From the NCBI GenBank assembly GCA_900542495.1, contig UQNW01000011.1, forward strand, positions 45,652-109,651: DNA of 64,000 nucleotides, given 5' to 3'. The notes beneath the pieces are model-generated. The model worked only from the letters and a program-made list of their open reading frames with translations, was not told the DNA's origin and made no database searches. This document shows, piece by piece, positions 8,324 to 16,986 of this stretch. The DNA comes from an uncultured Roseburia sp. GTDB taxonomy: Bacteria; Bacillota; Clostridia; Lachnospirales; Lachnospiraceae. Position 1 is the first letter of the stretch. Each line of letters begins with the position of its first letter. Position numbers and translations under genes: made by a program.

Positions 8324-8782
8324 TTATTCAATCACCTTGCTGGAATAGGATTCCAAAGAAATTCTTATTTTAGGTAAATTCACTTTCTGGAATTTATCTG
8401 CCCATTTGAGTAAATCAATTAAAGACTTCAAACTTTCTTTTTTACCTTTTTCAATGCCTAGCTTTCTTCTGATGAATCTACGAACAATTCGGTATATACA
8501 TTTAAATTGAGGAACATCAAGTACATAAATTTTATCAGCATCTTCAAAGCATTGTTTACACCATGTAAAATAAACTCCTTCAATAATCCAATCATCTTTT
8601 TGCAAAATTTGATTTAGGAGAGCATCCCTTTCCTGCGGATTTCTTTTTGTTCCATAATCATTTGCAGCATTATCCCATTGTAAATCGTCCAAATCATAAT
8701 GGGGTATATCAAATTGTTTTGAAAGATTATCAGCAAGAAAAGATTTTCCGCTTCCGGGTGCTCCGATGATATGAATTTTCAT
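8324..8782 (-). CDS. Small P-loop kinase-like protein (FlaR/adenylate-kinase-like)
   Basis: 152 residues. It begins MKIHIIGAPGSGKS, a Walker A motif at the very N-terminus, followed by YDLDDLQW and a DDWIIEGVY strand. This combination is typical of the proteins annotated as 'topology modulation' or FlaR-related, which look like nucleoside/nucleotide kinases. A basic, Arg-rich helix (RIVRRFIRRKLG) corresponds to the lid region. ATG 8782 has GAGGAC 7 bases upstream; the open frame beyond it has no ribosome site. It stands alone between the hydrogenase operon and dapL and is AT-rich. The true substrate of this family is not known. Confidence 0.75.
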   Translation of the reverse strand: MKIHIIGAPGSGKSFLADNLSKQFDIPHYDLDDLQWDNAANDYGTKRNPQERDALLNQILQKDDWIIEGVYFTWCKQCFEDADKIYVLDVPQFKCIYRIVRRFIRRKLGIEKGKKESLKSLIDLLKWADKFQKVNLPKIRISLESYSSKVIE

Positions 8783-8965
8783 GTTTTTGTCCTCTGCAAA
8801 ATACCGATTTATATAACAATATCTTAGCATAAAATATAGGTGACTTGTCAATTTATATCTCGTAAACTAGAGCCAGCAACGTAAATTGACAGATTTTATG
8901 ACTGCATTCATAACGCAAATCAGGGCAGATTTAAAAGAATATGCACAAATCAATCATAGTAGAAA

Positions 8966-9051
8966 AGAAGCAAAATCGTACAAACAAATATGATTTCCTT
9001 TGTGAGCCTTGCGAACAGGAACATCCTATTTTGTCTGTACGATTTTGCTTT
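8966..9051 (-). terminator. Long-armed terminator of dapL
   Basis: The arms 8968-8982 and 9036-9050 are a perfect 15-bp inverted repeat (AAGCAAAATCGTACA) that continues inward with one mismatch. The 53-base interior can form another hairpin (TTTCCTTTGTG / GTTCC part). On the minus strand it ends in CTTCTTTTCT. It lies 30 bases after the dapL stop. Confidence 0.65.
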
Positions 9052-9080
9052 ATATACACCAATAATATTGACTTGTGAAT

Positions 9081-10295
9081 TTATAACTTCTTAATACGCT
9101 CCAGCGCAGCCAGTGTATTCTCGTAACTTCCGAATGCGGTCAGTCTGAAATATCCCTCACCACTTGGTCCGAATCCGGAACCTGGTGTACCAACAACATT
9201 TGCATTCTCTAATAAATAATCAAAGAACTCCCAGGATGTCATCTCACCCGGTGTTTTCAGCCAGATATATGGTGCATTGACGCCACCAAATACCGTGTAA
9301 CCTGCATCTTTTAATCCCTGCTTGATCGTTTTTGCATTATTCATATAATAAGCAACCTGCTCTTTTAACTGCGCTTTGCCAGCTTCTGAGTAAACAGCTT
9401 CTCCTGCGCGCTGCTGAATATATGGAGCGCCATTGAACTTGGTTCCGTGGCGTCTTGCCCACATTGCATTCAGAGAAACATCCCCGCATTTTAATTCTTT
9501 TGGAACGACCGTATAGCCTAAACGTACTCCGGTAAATCCGGCATTCTTGGAAAAGCTCTTTAATTCAATGGCACAAGTTTTTGCACCTTCGCACTCGTAA
9601 ATAGTATGCGCTACATTATCTTCGGAAATATATGCCTCATATGCTGCATCATAAATGATCACTGCGCCATTTTTATTCGCATAGTCAACCCATACCTGAA
9701 GTTCATCCTTCGTGATCGTAGTACCTGTCGGATTATTCGGCAGACACAGATAAATGATATCCGGTGTCTCCTTTGGAAGTTCCGGCACAAAATTATTTTC
9801 CATTGTGCAAGGCATATAAATGACATTGCTCCATGTCTCTGTCTTTGCATCATAAACGCCTGTTCTTCCAGCCATAACATTGGAATCTACATAAACCGGA
9901 TAAACTGGATCGCAGACTGCAATACGGTTATCCATAGAAAAAATCTCCTGAATATTTCCAGAATCGCTCTTTGCTCCGTCGGAAACAAAAATCTCATCCG
10001 TAGAGATATCACATCCTCTTGCCTGATAATCGTTTTTTGCAATGGCACTTCTTAAAAATTCATATCCAAGATCCGGTGCGTACCCATGAAAAGTAGCTGC
10101 ATTTCCCATTTCATCTACTGCTTTGTGCATTGCATCAATGATAGCCGGTGCGATTGGCTGTGTCACATCACCGATACCAAGACGGATAATATTCTTGTCT
10201 GGATTTGCCTGACTGAATGCACTTACTTTTTTTGCGATTGTACTGAACAGATAGCTTCCCGGAAGCTTCTGATAATTGTGATTTACTTTAAACAT
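9081..10295 (-). CDS. dapL: LL-diaminopimelate aminotransferase
   Basis: 404 residues, fold-type I PLP enzyme. Converts tetrahydrodipicolinate directly to LL-diaminopimelate for lysine and peptidoglycan synthesis, bypassing the acylated branch. The N-terminus (VNHNYQKLPGSYLF) and RLGIGDVTQP are characteristic of DapL. The PLP lysine lies in SFSKNAGFTGVRLGY, and NNPTGT binds the cofactor ring region. ATG 10295 follows GGAGGAAGAGGT. It has its own promoter and terminator, so it is monocistronic. Confidence 0.95.
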   Translation of the reverse strand: MFKVNHNYQKLPGSYLFSTIAKKVSAFSQANPDKNIIRLGIGDVTQPIAPAIIDAMHKAVDEMGNAATFHGYAPDLGYEFLRSAIAKNDYQARGCDISTDEIFVSDGAKSDSGNIQEIFSMDNRIAVCDPVYPVYVDSNVMAGRTGVYDAKTETWSNVIYMPCTMENNFVPELPKETPDIIYLCLPNNPTGTTITKDELQVWVDYANKNGAVIIYDAAYEAYISEDNVAHTIYECEGAKTCAIELKSFSKNAGFTGVRLGYTVVPKELKCGDVSLNAMWARRHGTKFNGAPYIQQRAGEAVYSEAGKAQLKEQVAYYMNNAKTIKQGLKDAGYTVFGGVNAPYIWLKTPGEMTSWEFFDYLLENANVVGTPGSGFGPSGEGYFRLTAFGSYENTLAALERIKKL

Positions 10296-10366
10296 ACCTC
10301 TTCCTCCATCATAATCGCTGTTTTTTTCTTTTTACAGCGTAACAATTTTCCTTTAAACTTTGCTTT

Positions 10367-10395
10367 AGTATAGCATTGATGTATTACCGTTGCAA
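10367..10395 (-). promoter_or_regulatory. Promoter of dapL
   Basis: Minus strand: TTGCAA at 10395-10390, 17 bases, TATACT at 10372-10367; about 70 bases of leader before the dapL ATG. No lysine riboswitch fits in that length. Confidence 0.55.
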
Positions 10396-10485
10396 GCATT
10401 TTTGTTTACCAGGAATCAATTTTTCTCAAAAAACGACTTTTTTGCAGTGAAAACGACTTGCCTATTTCCAGATATCGTTTTTCGG

Positions 10486-10530
10486 GTCAAAAATCCCCCG
10501 ACCAAGAATTCGTCTTATGTCAGGGGATCT
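10486..10530 (-). terminator. Terminator after the ANTAR regulator gene
   Basis: Minus strand: ATCCCC at 10528-10523 and GGGGAT at 10498-10493 with a GAC/GTC extension, followed by TTTTTG. It ends the hisA-glnA-ANTAR unit. Confidence 0.7.
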
Positions 10531-10548
10531 TATTCTTTGAAAAAAAAG

Positions 10549-11097
10549 TTATGCGAGCAGCAAACTTAAAATCATCTGGGCTGTTTCTGTCAACTCTGTT
10601 CCATTATCCATACTTCGCTTTTGCATATAACGGTGCGCTTCCTCTTCTGTCATATTGTTACGCTCCATCAAAAGTGCTTTCGCTTCTGTAATCAGTGCCT
10701 GTTCTTCTTTCGTGCGCTGTTTTGGTTTTTCCTTCTGCTTTTTCCGGCGTCTTGTAATGGTATAATCCATCATTTCAACCGTCTGGAGCAGTTCGTGAAC
10801 CTTAAGCGGTGTCGACAGACAGACAATGTTTTCCAGATCACGCTCGCCACAGTTCGCGGGTGATGCTACAAGCAGCATTTCAAATTGAGCCGGCAGATAA
10901 TCATGCAATTCTGTATACATCATATCCACAAACCGGTAGCCGCAAATGACTATGCCTCCGCCAAGTTCATTGGCACTCTGCAATGCCTGAGATCCGGTAG
11001 AACAGACTGCATCCACATGAAATCCATTCTGCAGCAATATCTTTTTCAGGCTTTGGGCAGTTTCCGGTTTGGGAAATGCAACAATAATATTGGTCAA
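10549..11097 (-). CDS. ANTAR-domain response regulator (nitrogen-type antiterminator)
   Basis: 182 residues. Residues 1-110 are a degenerate receiver-like domain: the start TNIIVAFPKPETAQ resembles CheY-like strands, but I see no clear acidic pocket. A Lys/Arg-rich linker (TRRRKKQKEKPKQ) leads to a C-terminal ANTAR domain with the family's MTEEEAHRYMQKRSMDNG core. ANTAR proteins bind paired hexaloop RNA hairpins and prevent termination. The gene starts with TTG at 11097 (AGGAT just upstream), 19 bases after glnA, so a role in nitrogen control is likely; NasT- and EutV-type relatives act this way. No dual-hairpin target is evident in the 22-base hisA-glnA gap, so its target RNA probably lies elsewhere. 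Confidence 0.85.
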   Translation of the reverse strand: MTNIIVAFPKPETAQSLKKILLQNGFHVDAVCSTGSQALQSANELGGGIVICGYRFVDMMYTELHDYLPAQFEMLLVASPANCGERDLENIVCLSTPLKVHELLQTVEMMDYTITRRRKKQKEKPKQRTKEEQALITEAKALLMERNNMTEEEAHRYMQKRSMDNGTELTETAQMILSLLLA

Positions 11098-11116
11098 AAT
11101 CTAATCCTGCTTTTGC

Positions 11117-12448
11117 TTATATTTTATAAAGATATTTCTCAATTTCCCACTCGGTTACCTGTGCACGGTAATCAGCCCATTCTGCTTTCTTTGCTTCTAT
11201 GTATTTTTCAGTAATATGCTCGCCTAAAACATTCTTGATATAGTCATCTTTTTCAAGTTCTTCCACTGCCTCCTCAAGATCTCCCGGAAGTGACTCAATG
11301 CCAAGTTTTGCCTTCTGTGACAGACGCATCTCAAAGACGTTTTCTGTCACTGCATCCGGCGGTGTGATCTGATTCCGGATACCGTCTAATCCTGCCTCCA
11401 AACAGGTTGCAAGGACAAGATACGGATTTGCCGCAGGGTCCGGACAGCGAAGCTCCACTCTAGTGCCAGCCCCTCTGGATGCCGGAATCCGGATCAGCGG
11501 ACTACGGTTCGTTGCTGACCATGCAATATAAATCGGTGCTTCATATCCTGGAACGAGACGCTTATAGGAATTCACCAGTGGATTTGTAATAACCGTCATG
11601 CCCTTCATATGCTTTATAATTCCACCGATAAACCAGAACGCTTCTTTGCTGAGTCCCCTCTCTCCGTCCGGATCTGCAAAAATATTTTTTCCATCCTTCG
11701 CCAAAGACATATTGACATGCATGCCGGAGCCGTTGACACCATACTTTGGTTTTGGCATAAAACTTGCAAACATTCCATGCCTCTTTGCGATCGTCTTTAC
11801 CGCAAGTTTAAATGTCATAATGTTATCTGCTGTTTTCAATGCCTCATCATAACGGAAATCGATTTCATGCTGTGCCGGTGCGACTTCGTGGTGGGATGCT
11901 TCGATCTCAAATCCCATATCTTCTAATGTAAGCACCATGTCACGTCTTGCATTTTCTCCTAAATCTACCGGTCCGAGATCAAAATATCCGGCTCTTTCAT
12001 TACTATAGGTTGTTGGCTGTCCGTCATCATCCTGATTAAAAAGGAAAAATTCACACTCCGGTCCGACATCAAACTGATACCCCATCTGTTCCGCATCTGC
12101 GATTGCTCTCTTTAAAATATATCGTGGATCACCGGAAAATGGTTTCTTGTCAGCCGTGTAAATATCACAGATAATTCTGGCTACTTTTCCCTGCTGTGGT
12201 CTCCACGGGAAAATACAGAACGTATCAAGATCCGGATACAGATACATGTCTGATTCCTCAATTCTTACAAATCCCTCGATAGAAGATCCGTCAAACATAC
12301 ATTCATTATTCAATGCCTTCTCTAACTGGCTGGATGTGATTGCCACATTTTTCAGTGTGCCGAACATATCCGTAAACTGCAGACGGATAAATTCTACATC
12401 CTCATCTTCCACCATCTGGATAATATCCTGTTTTGTGTACTTGTTCAT
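11117..12448 (-). CDS. glnA: Glutamine synthetase, type I
   Basis: 443 residues. Makes glutamine from glutamate, ammonia and ATP. The length and the lack of the long C-terminal adenylylation region fit the GSI-alpha group of Firmicutes. Motifs: FTDMFGTLKNV at the N-terminus, GPECEFFLF (metal-binding Glu), the ATP-site region GMHVNMSL, and NRSPLIRIP followed by RVELRCPDPAANPYL. ATG 12448 has GGAGG 9 bases upstream; a longer in-frame start at 12484 would overlap hisA and lacks a site. It lies 22 bases after hisA and before an ANTAR regulator. Confidence 0.96.
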   Translation of the reverse strand: MNKYTKQDIIQMVEDEDVEFIRLQFTDMFGTLKNVAITSSQLEKALNNECMFDGSSIEGFVRIEESDMYLYPDLDTFCIFPWRPQQGKVARIICDIYTADKKPFSGDPRYILKRAIADAEQMGYQFDVGPECEFFLFNQDDDGQPTTYSNERAGYFDLGPVDLGENARRDMVLTLEDMGFEIEASHHEVAPAQHEIDFRYDEALKTADNIMTFKLAVKTIAKRHGMFASFMPKPKYGVNGSGMHVNMSLAKDGKNIFADPDGERGLSKEAFWFIGGIIKHMKGMTVITNPLVNSYKRLVPGYEAPIYIAWSATNRSPLIRIPASRGAGTRVELRCPDPAANPYLVLATCLEAGLDGIRNQITPPDAVTENVFEMRLSQKAKLGIESLPGDLEEAVEELEKDDYIKNVLGEHITEKYIEAKKAEWADYRAQVTEWEIEKYLYKI

Positions 12449-12470
12449 AAAACCAATCCTCCATATTTCC

Positions 12471-13256
12471 TTATTTTCTCTCATCCCGGCAAAACGCTTT
12501 TACTTTTTCATAGGACATTGTCCCGCCGAAAAGATCCAATGCACTTCCTATCGTGACATTCAATCTGTTTTTTCCAAGTTTTTTTAATTTTTCAAGATCC
12601 TCGAAGTTTCCGACACCTCCGGCATAAGTAATTGGGATTTTTCCCCAGTTTCCTAATAATTCCGCCAGTTTTTCCTCGATTCCACATGCTTTTCCTTCCA
12701 CGTCCACCGCATGCACTAAAAATTCATCACAATAACCGGAAAGTTCCTCTAACAGTGCTTCTGAGATCACCTGCTTTGTAAACTTCTGCCAGCGGTCCGT
12801 CACGATATAATAATCGCCATCCTTCTTCCTGCAGCTTAAATCTAACACCAGATGTTCTTTTCCCACTGCATCGCGCAGTCTTTTGAGCCGTTCCATCTGA
12901 ATCTGACCATCATAAAAAACATAAGATGTCACGATCACATGGCTTGCACCTGCCGCAAGAAACTCTGCTGCATTCTCTGCGGTAATGCCTCCGCCAACCT
13001 GCAGCCCTTTTGGATATTCCTGCAGTGCCATAAGCGCCTGTTTTCTGGTTGCCTCATAGTATTCGCTGTCTTTTGCATTCAGCAGAATAATGTGTCCGCC
13101 GCGAAAGCCCTCTTTTTTATAAAGTTCTGCATAAAAAGCTGCATCCTGCTCTGAAACAAAATTCTCATCTGCCTTATTTCCGGCATCCTTTAAACTTCCA
13201 CCGACGATCTGCTTTACTTTTCCATTATGAATATCAATGCATGGTCGAAATTCCAT
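12471..13256 (-). CDS. hisA: ProFAR isomerase HisA, eukaryotic-like type
   Basis: 261 residues, TIM barrel. Isomerises ProFAR to PRFAR in histidine synthesis. The start FRPCIDIHNGKVKQIVGG, the GGHIILLN strand and LQVGGGITAENAAEFLAAGASHVIVTSY match the separate HisA type first known from fungi rather than the usual bacterial HisA (which begins IPAIDLxxGxxVRL). The phosphate-binding GGG and the second-half ITYAGGVGNFEDL are intact. No other his gene except hisC (35135-36205) is in the window. It is first in a hisA-glnA-ANTAR unit. A palindrome CCTTATATTATAAGG at 13276-13290 overlaps the likely -10 region. Confidence 0.88.
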   Translation of the reverse strand: MEFRPCIDIHNGKVKQIVGGSLKDAGNKADENFVSEQDAAFYAELYKKEGFRGGHIILLNAKDSEYYEATRKQALMALQEYPKGLQVGGGITAENAAEFLAAGASHVIVTSYVFYDGQIQMERLKRLRDAVGKEHLVLDLSCRKKDGDYYIVTDRWQKFTKQVISEALLEELSGYCDEFLVHAVDVEGKACGIEEKLAELLGNWGKIPITYAGGVGNFEDLEKLKKLGKNRLNVTIGSALDLFGGTMSYEKVKAFCRDERK

Positions 13257-13326
13257 TTTTTCTCTCCAATTTTTACCTTATATTATAAGGATATCTTTTT
13301 CTTCTGCCTGATATATTTTCTGCATA

Positions 13327-13366
13327 CAATTTATAGGAATATTGCATTGCAGCTTCCTATAAATTG
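13327..13366. repeat. Perfect 13-bp inverted repeat between hisA and guaB
   Basis: CAATTTATAGGAA at 13327-13339 and its exact complement at 13354-13366, with a 14-base loop. A related short palindrome (ATAGGAACTTCCTAT) lies at 13448-13462. It could be an operator pair or an RNA hairpin; there is no T-run directly after it. Confidence 0.55.
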
Positions 13367-13410
13367 AAAAAAGGCAACGTGACCCCTTTGTAGCCCCGTT
13401 GCCTTTTTCA
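13367..13410. terminator. Bidirectional terminator-like hairpin upstream of guaB
   Basis: GAAAAAAGGCAACG ... CGTTGCCTTTTTC: a 9-bp GC-containing stem with A/T runs on both sides. It sits between the hisA promoter region and the guaB promoter and can insulate both. The remainder of the 379-base gap (13411-13534) is AT-rich with nothing else recognised. Confidence 0.6.
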
Positions 13411-13534
13411 TCATATCACACCAAAAATCATTTGTGAATACTTTTATATAGGAACTTCCTATTAGCTTTTGTTTTCCGTTTTATTAGTTCTTCTAATGTA
13501 TTTATATATTTTATAAATCTATACTTATATATTA

Positions 13535-13563
13535 TTGACATTATGTATTTTTTTTGCTATGAT
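13535..13563 (+). promoter_or_regulatory. Promoter of guaB
   Basis: TTGACA at 13535-13540, 17 bases, TATGAT at 13558-13563: nearly consensus sigma-70 type. The ~66-base leader to the ATG shows no guanine riboswitch. Confidence 0.8.
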
Positions 13564-13635
13564 ACAGAACAATTACCTTAATATATAATTATATTGAAAT
13601 AACACATCATGATGAAGAAAGAGAGGATCTAAAAA

Positions 13636-15090
13636 ATGGGTACAATTATCGGTGATGGAATTACTTTTGATGACGTATTATTAGTTCCACAGTATTCAGA
13701 AGTAACACCTAATATGATTGACTTAACAACACATCTTACAAAAAAAATCGTTTTAAATATTCCAATGATGAGTGCAGCAATGGATACTGTAACAGAGCAC
13801 CGCATGGCAATCGCTATGGCTCGACAGGGTGGTATCGGTATCATCCACAAGAACATGTCCATTCAGGCACAGGCAGAGGAAGTTGACAAAGTAAAACGTT
13901 CAGAGAATGGTGTTATCACAGATCCATTTTTCCTTTCTCCGGAACACACTTTACAGGATGCTGAAGATCTTATGAGAAAGTTCCGCATCTCCGGTGTTCC
14001 AATCTGCGAAGGTGGAAAGTTAGTCGGTATCATCACAAACCGTGATTTAAAATTCGAAACTGATTTTACAAAGAAAATCAGTGAGAGCATGACCTCTGAA
14101 GGTCTTATCACAGCTCCGGAAGGAATCACTTTAGACGAAGCAAAGAAAATTCTTGCAAAAGCCAGAAAAGAAAAACTTCCGATCGTAGACAAAGACTTCC
14201 ATTTAAAGGGACTTATCACCATTAAGGATATTGAGAAACAGATCAAATACCCACTTTCAGCCAAAGATGATCTCGGCCGTCTTCTCTGTGGTGCTGGTGT
14301 TGGTATCACCGGAAATATGATGGAACGTGTCGATGCTTTGGTAAAAGCCCACGTTGATGTGATCGTGGTTGACTCTGCACATGGTCATTCCCGCAATATC
14401 TTAGAGGCAGTAAAGAAAATCAAAGCTGCCTACCCTGATTTACAGGTGATCGCAGGAAACGTTGCCACTGGTGCTGCTACCCGCGATCTGATCAAAGCCG
14501 GAGCTGACGCTGTCAAGGTTGGTATCGGACCTGGTTCTATCTGTACCACACGTGTTGTTGCCGGTATTGGTGTTCCTCAGATCACTGCAATCATGGACTG
14601 CTACGCTGCCGCAAAAGAATATGGTATTCCTGTCATTGCTGATGGTGGTATTAAATACTCCGGTGATATGACAAAAGCACTTGCAGCCGGCGCTAACGTA
14701 TGTATGATGGGTAGTCTCTTTGCCGGATGTGATGAAGCTCCTGGTACTTTTGAATTATATCAGGGAAGAAAATACAAAGTATACCGTGGTATGGGATCTC
14801 TTGCAGCTATGGAAAACGGAAGCAAAGACCGTTACTTCCAGGAAGGTGCTAAAAAATTAGTACCAGAAGGTGTTGAAGGTCGTGTTGCTTATAAAGGAAC
14901 ACTTGAGGACACTGTTTTCCAGATGATCGGTGGTATCCGTTCCGGTATGGGTTACTGTGGCTGCCCTACAATCGAAGACTTAAAAGAAAAAGGTCAGTTT
15001 GTAAAGATTTCCGCCGCAGCATTACGTGAAAGCCATCCACATGACATTCACATTACAAAAGAAGCGCCAAACTACAGCATTGACGAATAG
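13636..15090 (+). CDS. guaB: IMP dehydrogenase
   Basis: 484 residues. Oxidises IMP to XMP with NAD+, the first committed step of GMP synthesis. It is a TIM barrel split by two CBS domains (about residues 95-210), which bind purine nucleotides. The catalytic loop GPGSICTTRVVAGIGVPQ contains the active Cys; the flap ends in GGIRSGMGYCG. ATG 13636 follows GAGAGGAT. Preceded by a strong promoter; the next gene starts 40 bases after the stop and may be read through. Confidence 0.97.
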   Translation: MGTIIGDGITFDDVLLVPQYSEVTPNMIDLTTHLTKKIVLNIPMMSAAMDTVTEHRMAIAMARQGGIGIIHKNMSIQAQAEEVDKVKRSENGVITDPFFLSPEHTLQDAEDLMRKFRISGVPICEGGKLVGIITNRDLKFETDFTKKISESMTSEGLITAPEGITLDEAKKILAKARKEKLPIVDKDFHLKGLITIKDIEKQIKYPLSAKDDLGRLLCGAGVGITGNMMERVDALVKAHVDVIVVDSAHGHSRNILEAVKKIKAAYPDLQVIAGNVATGAATRDLIKAGADAVKVGIGPGSICTTRVVAGIGVPQITAIMDCYAAAKEYGIPVIADGGIKYSGDMTKALAAGANVCMMGSLFAGCDEAPGTFELYQGRKYKVYRGMGSLAAMENGSKDRYFQEGAKKLVPEGVEGRVAYKGTLEDTVFQMIGGIRSGMGYCGCPTIEDLKEKGQFVKISAAALRESHPHDIHITKEAPNYSIDE

Positions 15091-15130
15091 TATCAAAAAA
15101 ATAATTGTTTAATAGATGAGGTGAACATAT

Positions 15131-16399
15131 TTGGACTCGGGTTCCATATTTCAAATTATTATTTTAATCATTCTGCTTTTACTTTCCGCATTTTTCTCTT
15201 CTGCAGAGACTGCACTTACAACCGTTAACCGGATTCGTATGCGTTCTCTTGCAGAAGACGGGAATCCCCGTGCGGCTCGTGTACTTAAAGTTACGGACGA
15301 TTCCGGAAAAATGTTAAGTGCAATTTTAATAGGAAACAATATTGTCAATCTTTCTGCATCTTCCATTGCAACTTCTCTTGCTCTGGCTATCTGGGGAAGT
15401 GTTGGTGCCGGAATCGCAACCGGTATCCTGACACTGTTAATTTTAATTTTTGGAGAGATTTCTCCAAAAACAATTGCAGCCATTAATGCAGAAAAATTAT
15501 CACTTGCTTATTGCAACGTGATCTACTGGCTGATGAAGATTCTGACTCCGGTTATTTTTATTTTAAACAAACTCTCCATCGCCTTTTTATTCCTTCTCCG
15601 CATCGATCCGAATGCAAAGGATAACGCCATGACGGAAGAAGAATTGCGAACCATTGTTGATGTCGGAAAAGAAACCGGTGTCATTGAATCCGAAGAACAC
15701 GAGATGATCAATAACGTGTTTGATTTTGGTGATGCACAGGCAAAAGAAGTCATGGTTCCACGAATCGATATGACGTTTGCAAATATTGACTGCACTTATG
15801 ATGAATTGATTGAAATTTTTAAAGAGGACAAATTTACACGTCTTCCGGTTTACAAAGATACCACGGATAATGTGGTCGGCATCATTAATATGAAAGATCT
15901 GTTACTTTACAAAGACAAGGAACATTTCTCCATTCAGGACATTATGCGTGAACCATATTTTACATATGAGCATAAGAATACTGCCGAACTTTTTATGGAA
16001 ATGCGTAAATCTTCCATTTCTCTTGCAATTGTTCTCGATGAATATGGAGCAACAGCCGGTCTCATCACATTAGAAGATCTCCTAGAAGAGATTGTCGGAG
16101 AGATTCGTGATGAATACGATACCGACGAGGAAGACCCGATCATACAGTTGAGTGAACGTGAATATCTCGTTCTCGGTTCTACAAACTTAGAGGATCTCTG
16201 TGAGAAATTAGATCTTGATTTCCAATCAGATGATTACGACACCATTGGCGGTTATCTGATTGGTCTGTTAGATCACCTTCCAGAGAAAAATGAAATCATC
16301 ATCACAGATGATGACGTTCTGCTCCGTGTAGAACAAATGGATAAAAACCGCATCGAAAAAATATATATCAAAAAACCTGCACCAAAAGAAGAGGATTAG
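15131..16399 (+). CDS. CorC/HlyC-family membrane protein with CBS domains
   Basis: 422 residues. The N-terminal ~190 residues form the CNNM/DUF21 membrane domain: four hydrophobic helices with the signature SAFFSSAETALTTVNR and ILIFGEISPKTIAA. A CBS pair follows (VPRIDMTFANID and ILREPYFT-like segments), then a CorC_HlyC C-terminal domain (LVLGSTNLEDLCEKL). Homologues export or control Mg2+/Co2+. The start is TTG at 15131 with GAGGTG 8 bases upstream. The stop codon lies in the loop of a terminator hairpin and overlaps the stop of the convergent gene. Confidence 0.88.
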   Translation: MDSGSIFQIIILIILLLLSAFFSSAETALTTVNRIRMRSLAEDGNPRAARVLKVTDDSGKMLSAILIGNNIVNLSASSIATSLALAIWGSVGAGIATGILTLLILIFGEISPKTIAAINAEKLSLAYCNVIYWLMKILTPVIFILNKLSIAFLFLLRIDPNAKDNAMTEEELRTIVDVGKETGVIESEEHEMINNVFDFGDAQAKEVMVPRIDMTFANIDCTYDELIEIFKEDKFTRLPVYKDTTDNVVGIINMKDLLLYKDKEHFSIQDIMREPYFTYEHKNTAELFMEMRKSSISLAIVLDEYGATAGLITLEDLLEEIVGEIRDEYDTDEEDPIIQLSEREYLVLGSTNLEDLCEKLDLDFQSDDYDTIGGYLIGLLDHLPEKNEIIITDDDVLLRVEQMDKNRIEKIYIKKPAPKEED

Positions 16400-16413
16400 T
16401 CCTCTTCTTTTTT
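16385..16413. terminator. Bidirectional terminator holding both stop codons in its loop
   Basis: A perfect 11-bp stem (AAAGAAGAGGA 16385-16395 / 16400-16410), loop TTAG, then TTTTTTT on the plus strand and TTTTGG on the minus. The plus-strand stop TAG (16397-16399) and minus-strand stop TAA (16398-16396) both fall in or at the loop. Confidence 0.8.
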
Positions 16414-16986
16414 TACAAGCTCTGCACCACTGAATGCATAGCGGATCTTATCCACATCAAACATCTTCGTCCACGGATACCGTTCTTCATCCGGCAGTTC
16501 CAAAAAACTGTAAAAACCATGATTTTTCAGATTCTGTGCCCATTCCTCCTGCTCTCCTTCTGGAAATAACAGAAAATATGCCATATCACCAAGCTTTGAA
16601 TTTTCGTTTACCGCAGTCTCCATCTGTGTCTGAATGATTCTGCTCTCTTCCACTGATAAATGACTGCCTTTTTCATTTACCAGTTTTCGTAAGAGAATTA
16701 ATTCTTTCAGATTTTCTTTTTCAGTCATTCCTGTGAGATCAAGCACATAGGAAGTCTGTTCAAAAAAGCGATTTTGTACTTTTTCCTCATCGATTTTCAG
16801 ACTTCCATCCTCATACTCCTCCTCTAACTGATCTGTCAATGCATCTTCCGCTGCGCGGTCAAAGATACGATTATACTCTTCCATCGTATATTGTGCTTCG
16901 ATTGCATAGCGATAACGCAGATCTGTATACAAAATCATGCCGCAGAAACATACCGAAAACAAGATGCACCAGTTAGAAATCTTCAT
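16396..16986 (-). CDS. Single-pass protein of the Tad-like locus (unknown)
   Basis: 196 residues. One membrane segment at the N-terminus (about residues 5-22, WCILFSVCFCGMILYT), then a Glu/Asp-rich mostly helical outer region. I do not recognise the family. ATG 16986 follows GGAGGGACAGTGCGAT; it overlaps the end of the preceding gene by 14 bases. It is the last gene of the Tad-like run, so a minor pilin or assembly factor role is plausible by position only. It ends in KKEED because its last codons are one arm of the shared terminator. Confidence 0.65.
   Translation of the reverse strand: MKISNWCILFSVCFCGMILYTDLRYRYAIEAQYTMEEYNRIFDRAAEDALTDQLEEEYEDGSLKIDEEKVQNRFFEQTSYVLDLTGMTEKENLKELILLRKLVNEKGSHLSVEESRIIQTQMETAVNENSKLGDMAYFLLFPEGEQEEWAQNLKNHGFYSFLELPDEERYPWTKMFDVDKIRYAFSGAELVKKEED

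Noticed and set aside
8842..9087. Near-repeat GACTTGTcAATTTATA / GACTTGTgAATTTATA around the dapL terminator
   Set aside because: AT-rich with mismatches and no gene between; too weak to be called an insertion footprint.
13447..13458. TATAGGAACTTC, matching an arm of the yeast FRT recombination site
   Set aside because: Only one arm is present, with no 8-bp spacer and partner arm; explained better as part of a local palindrome.
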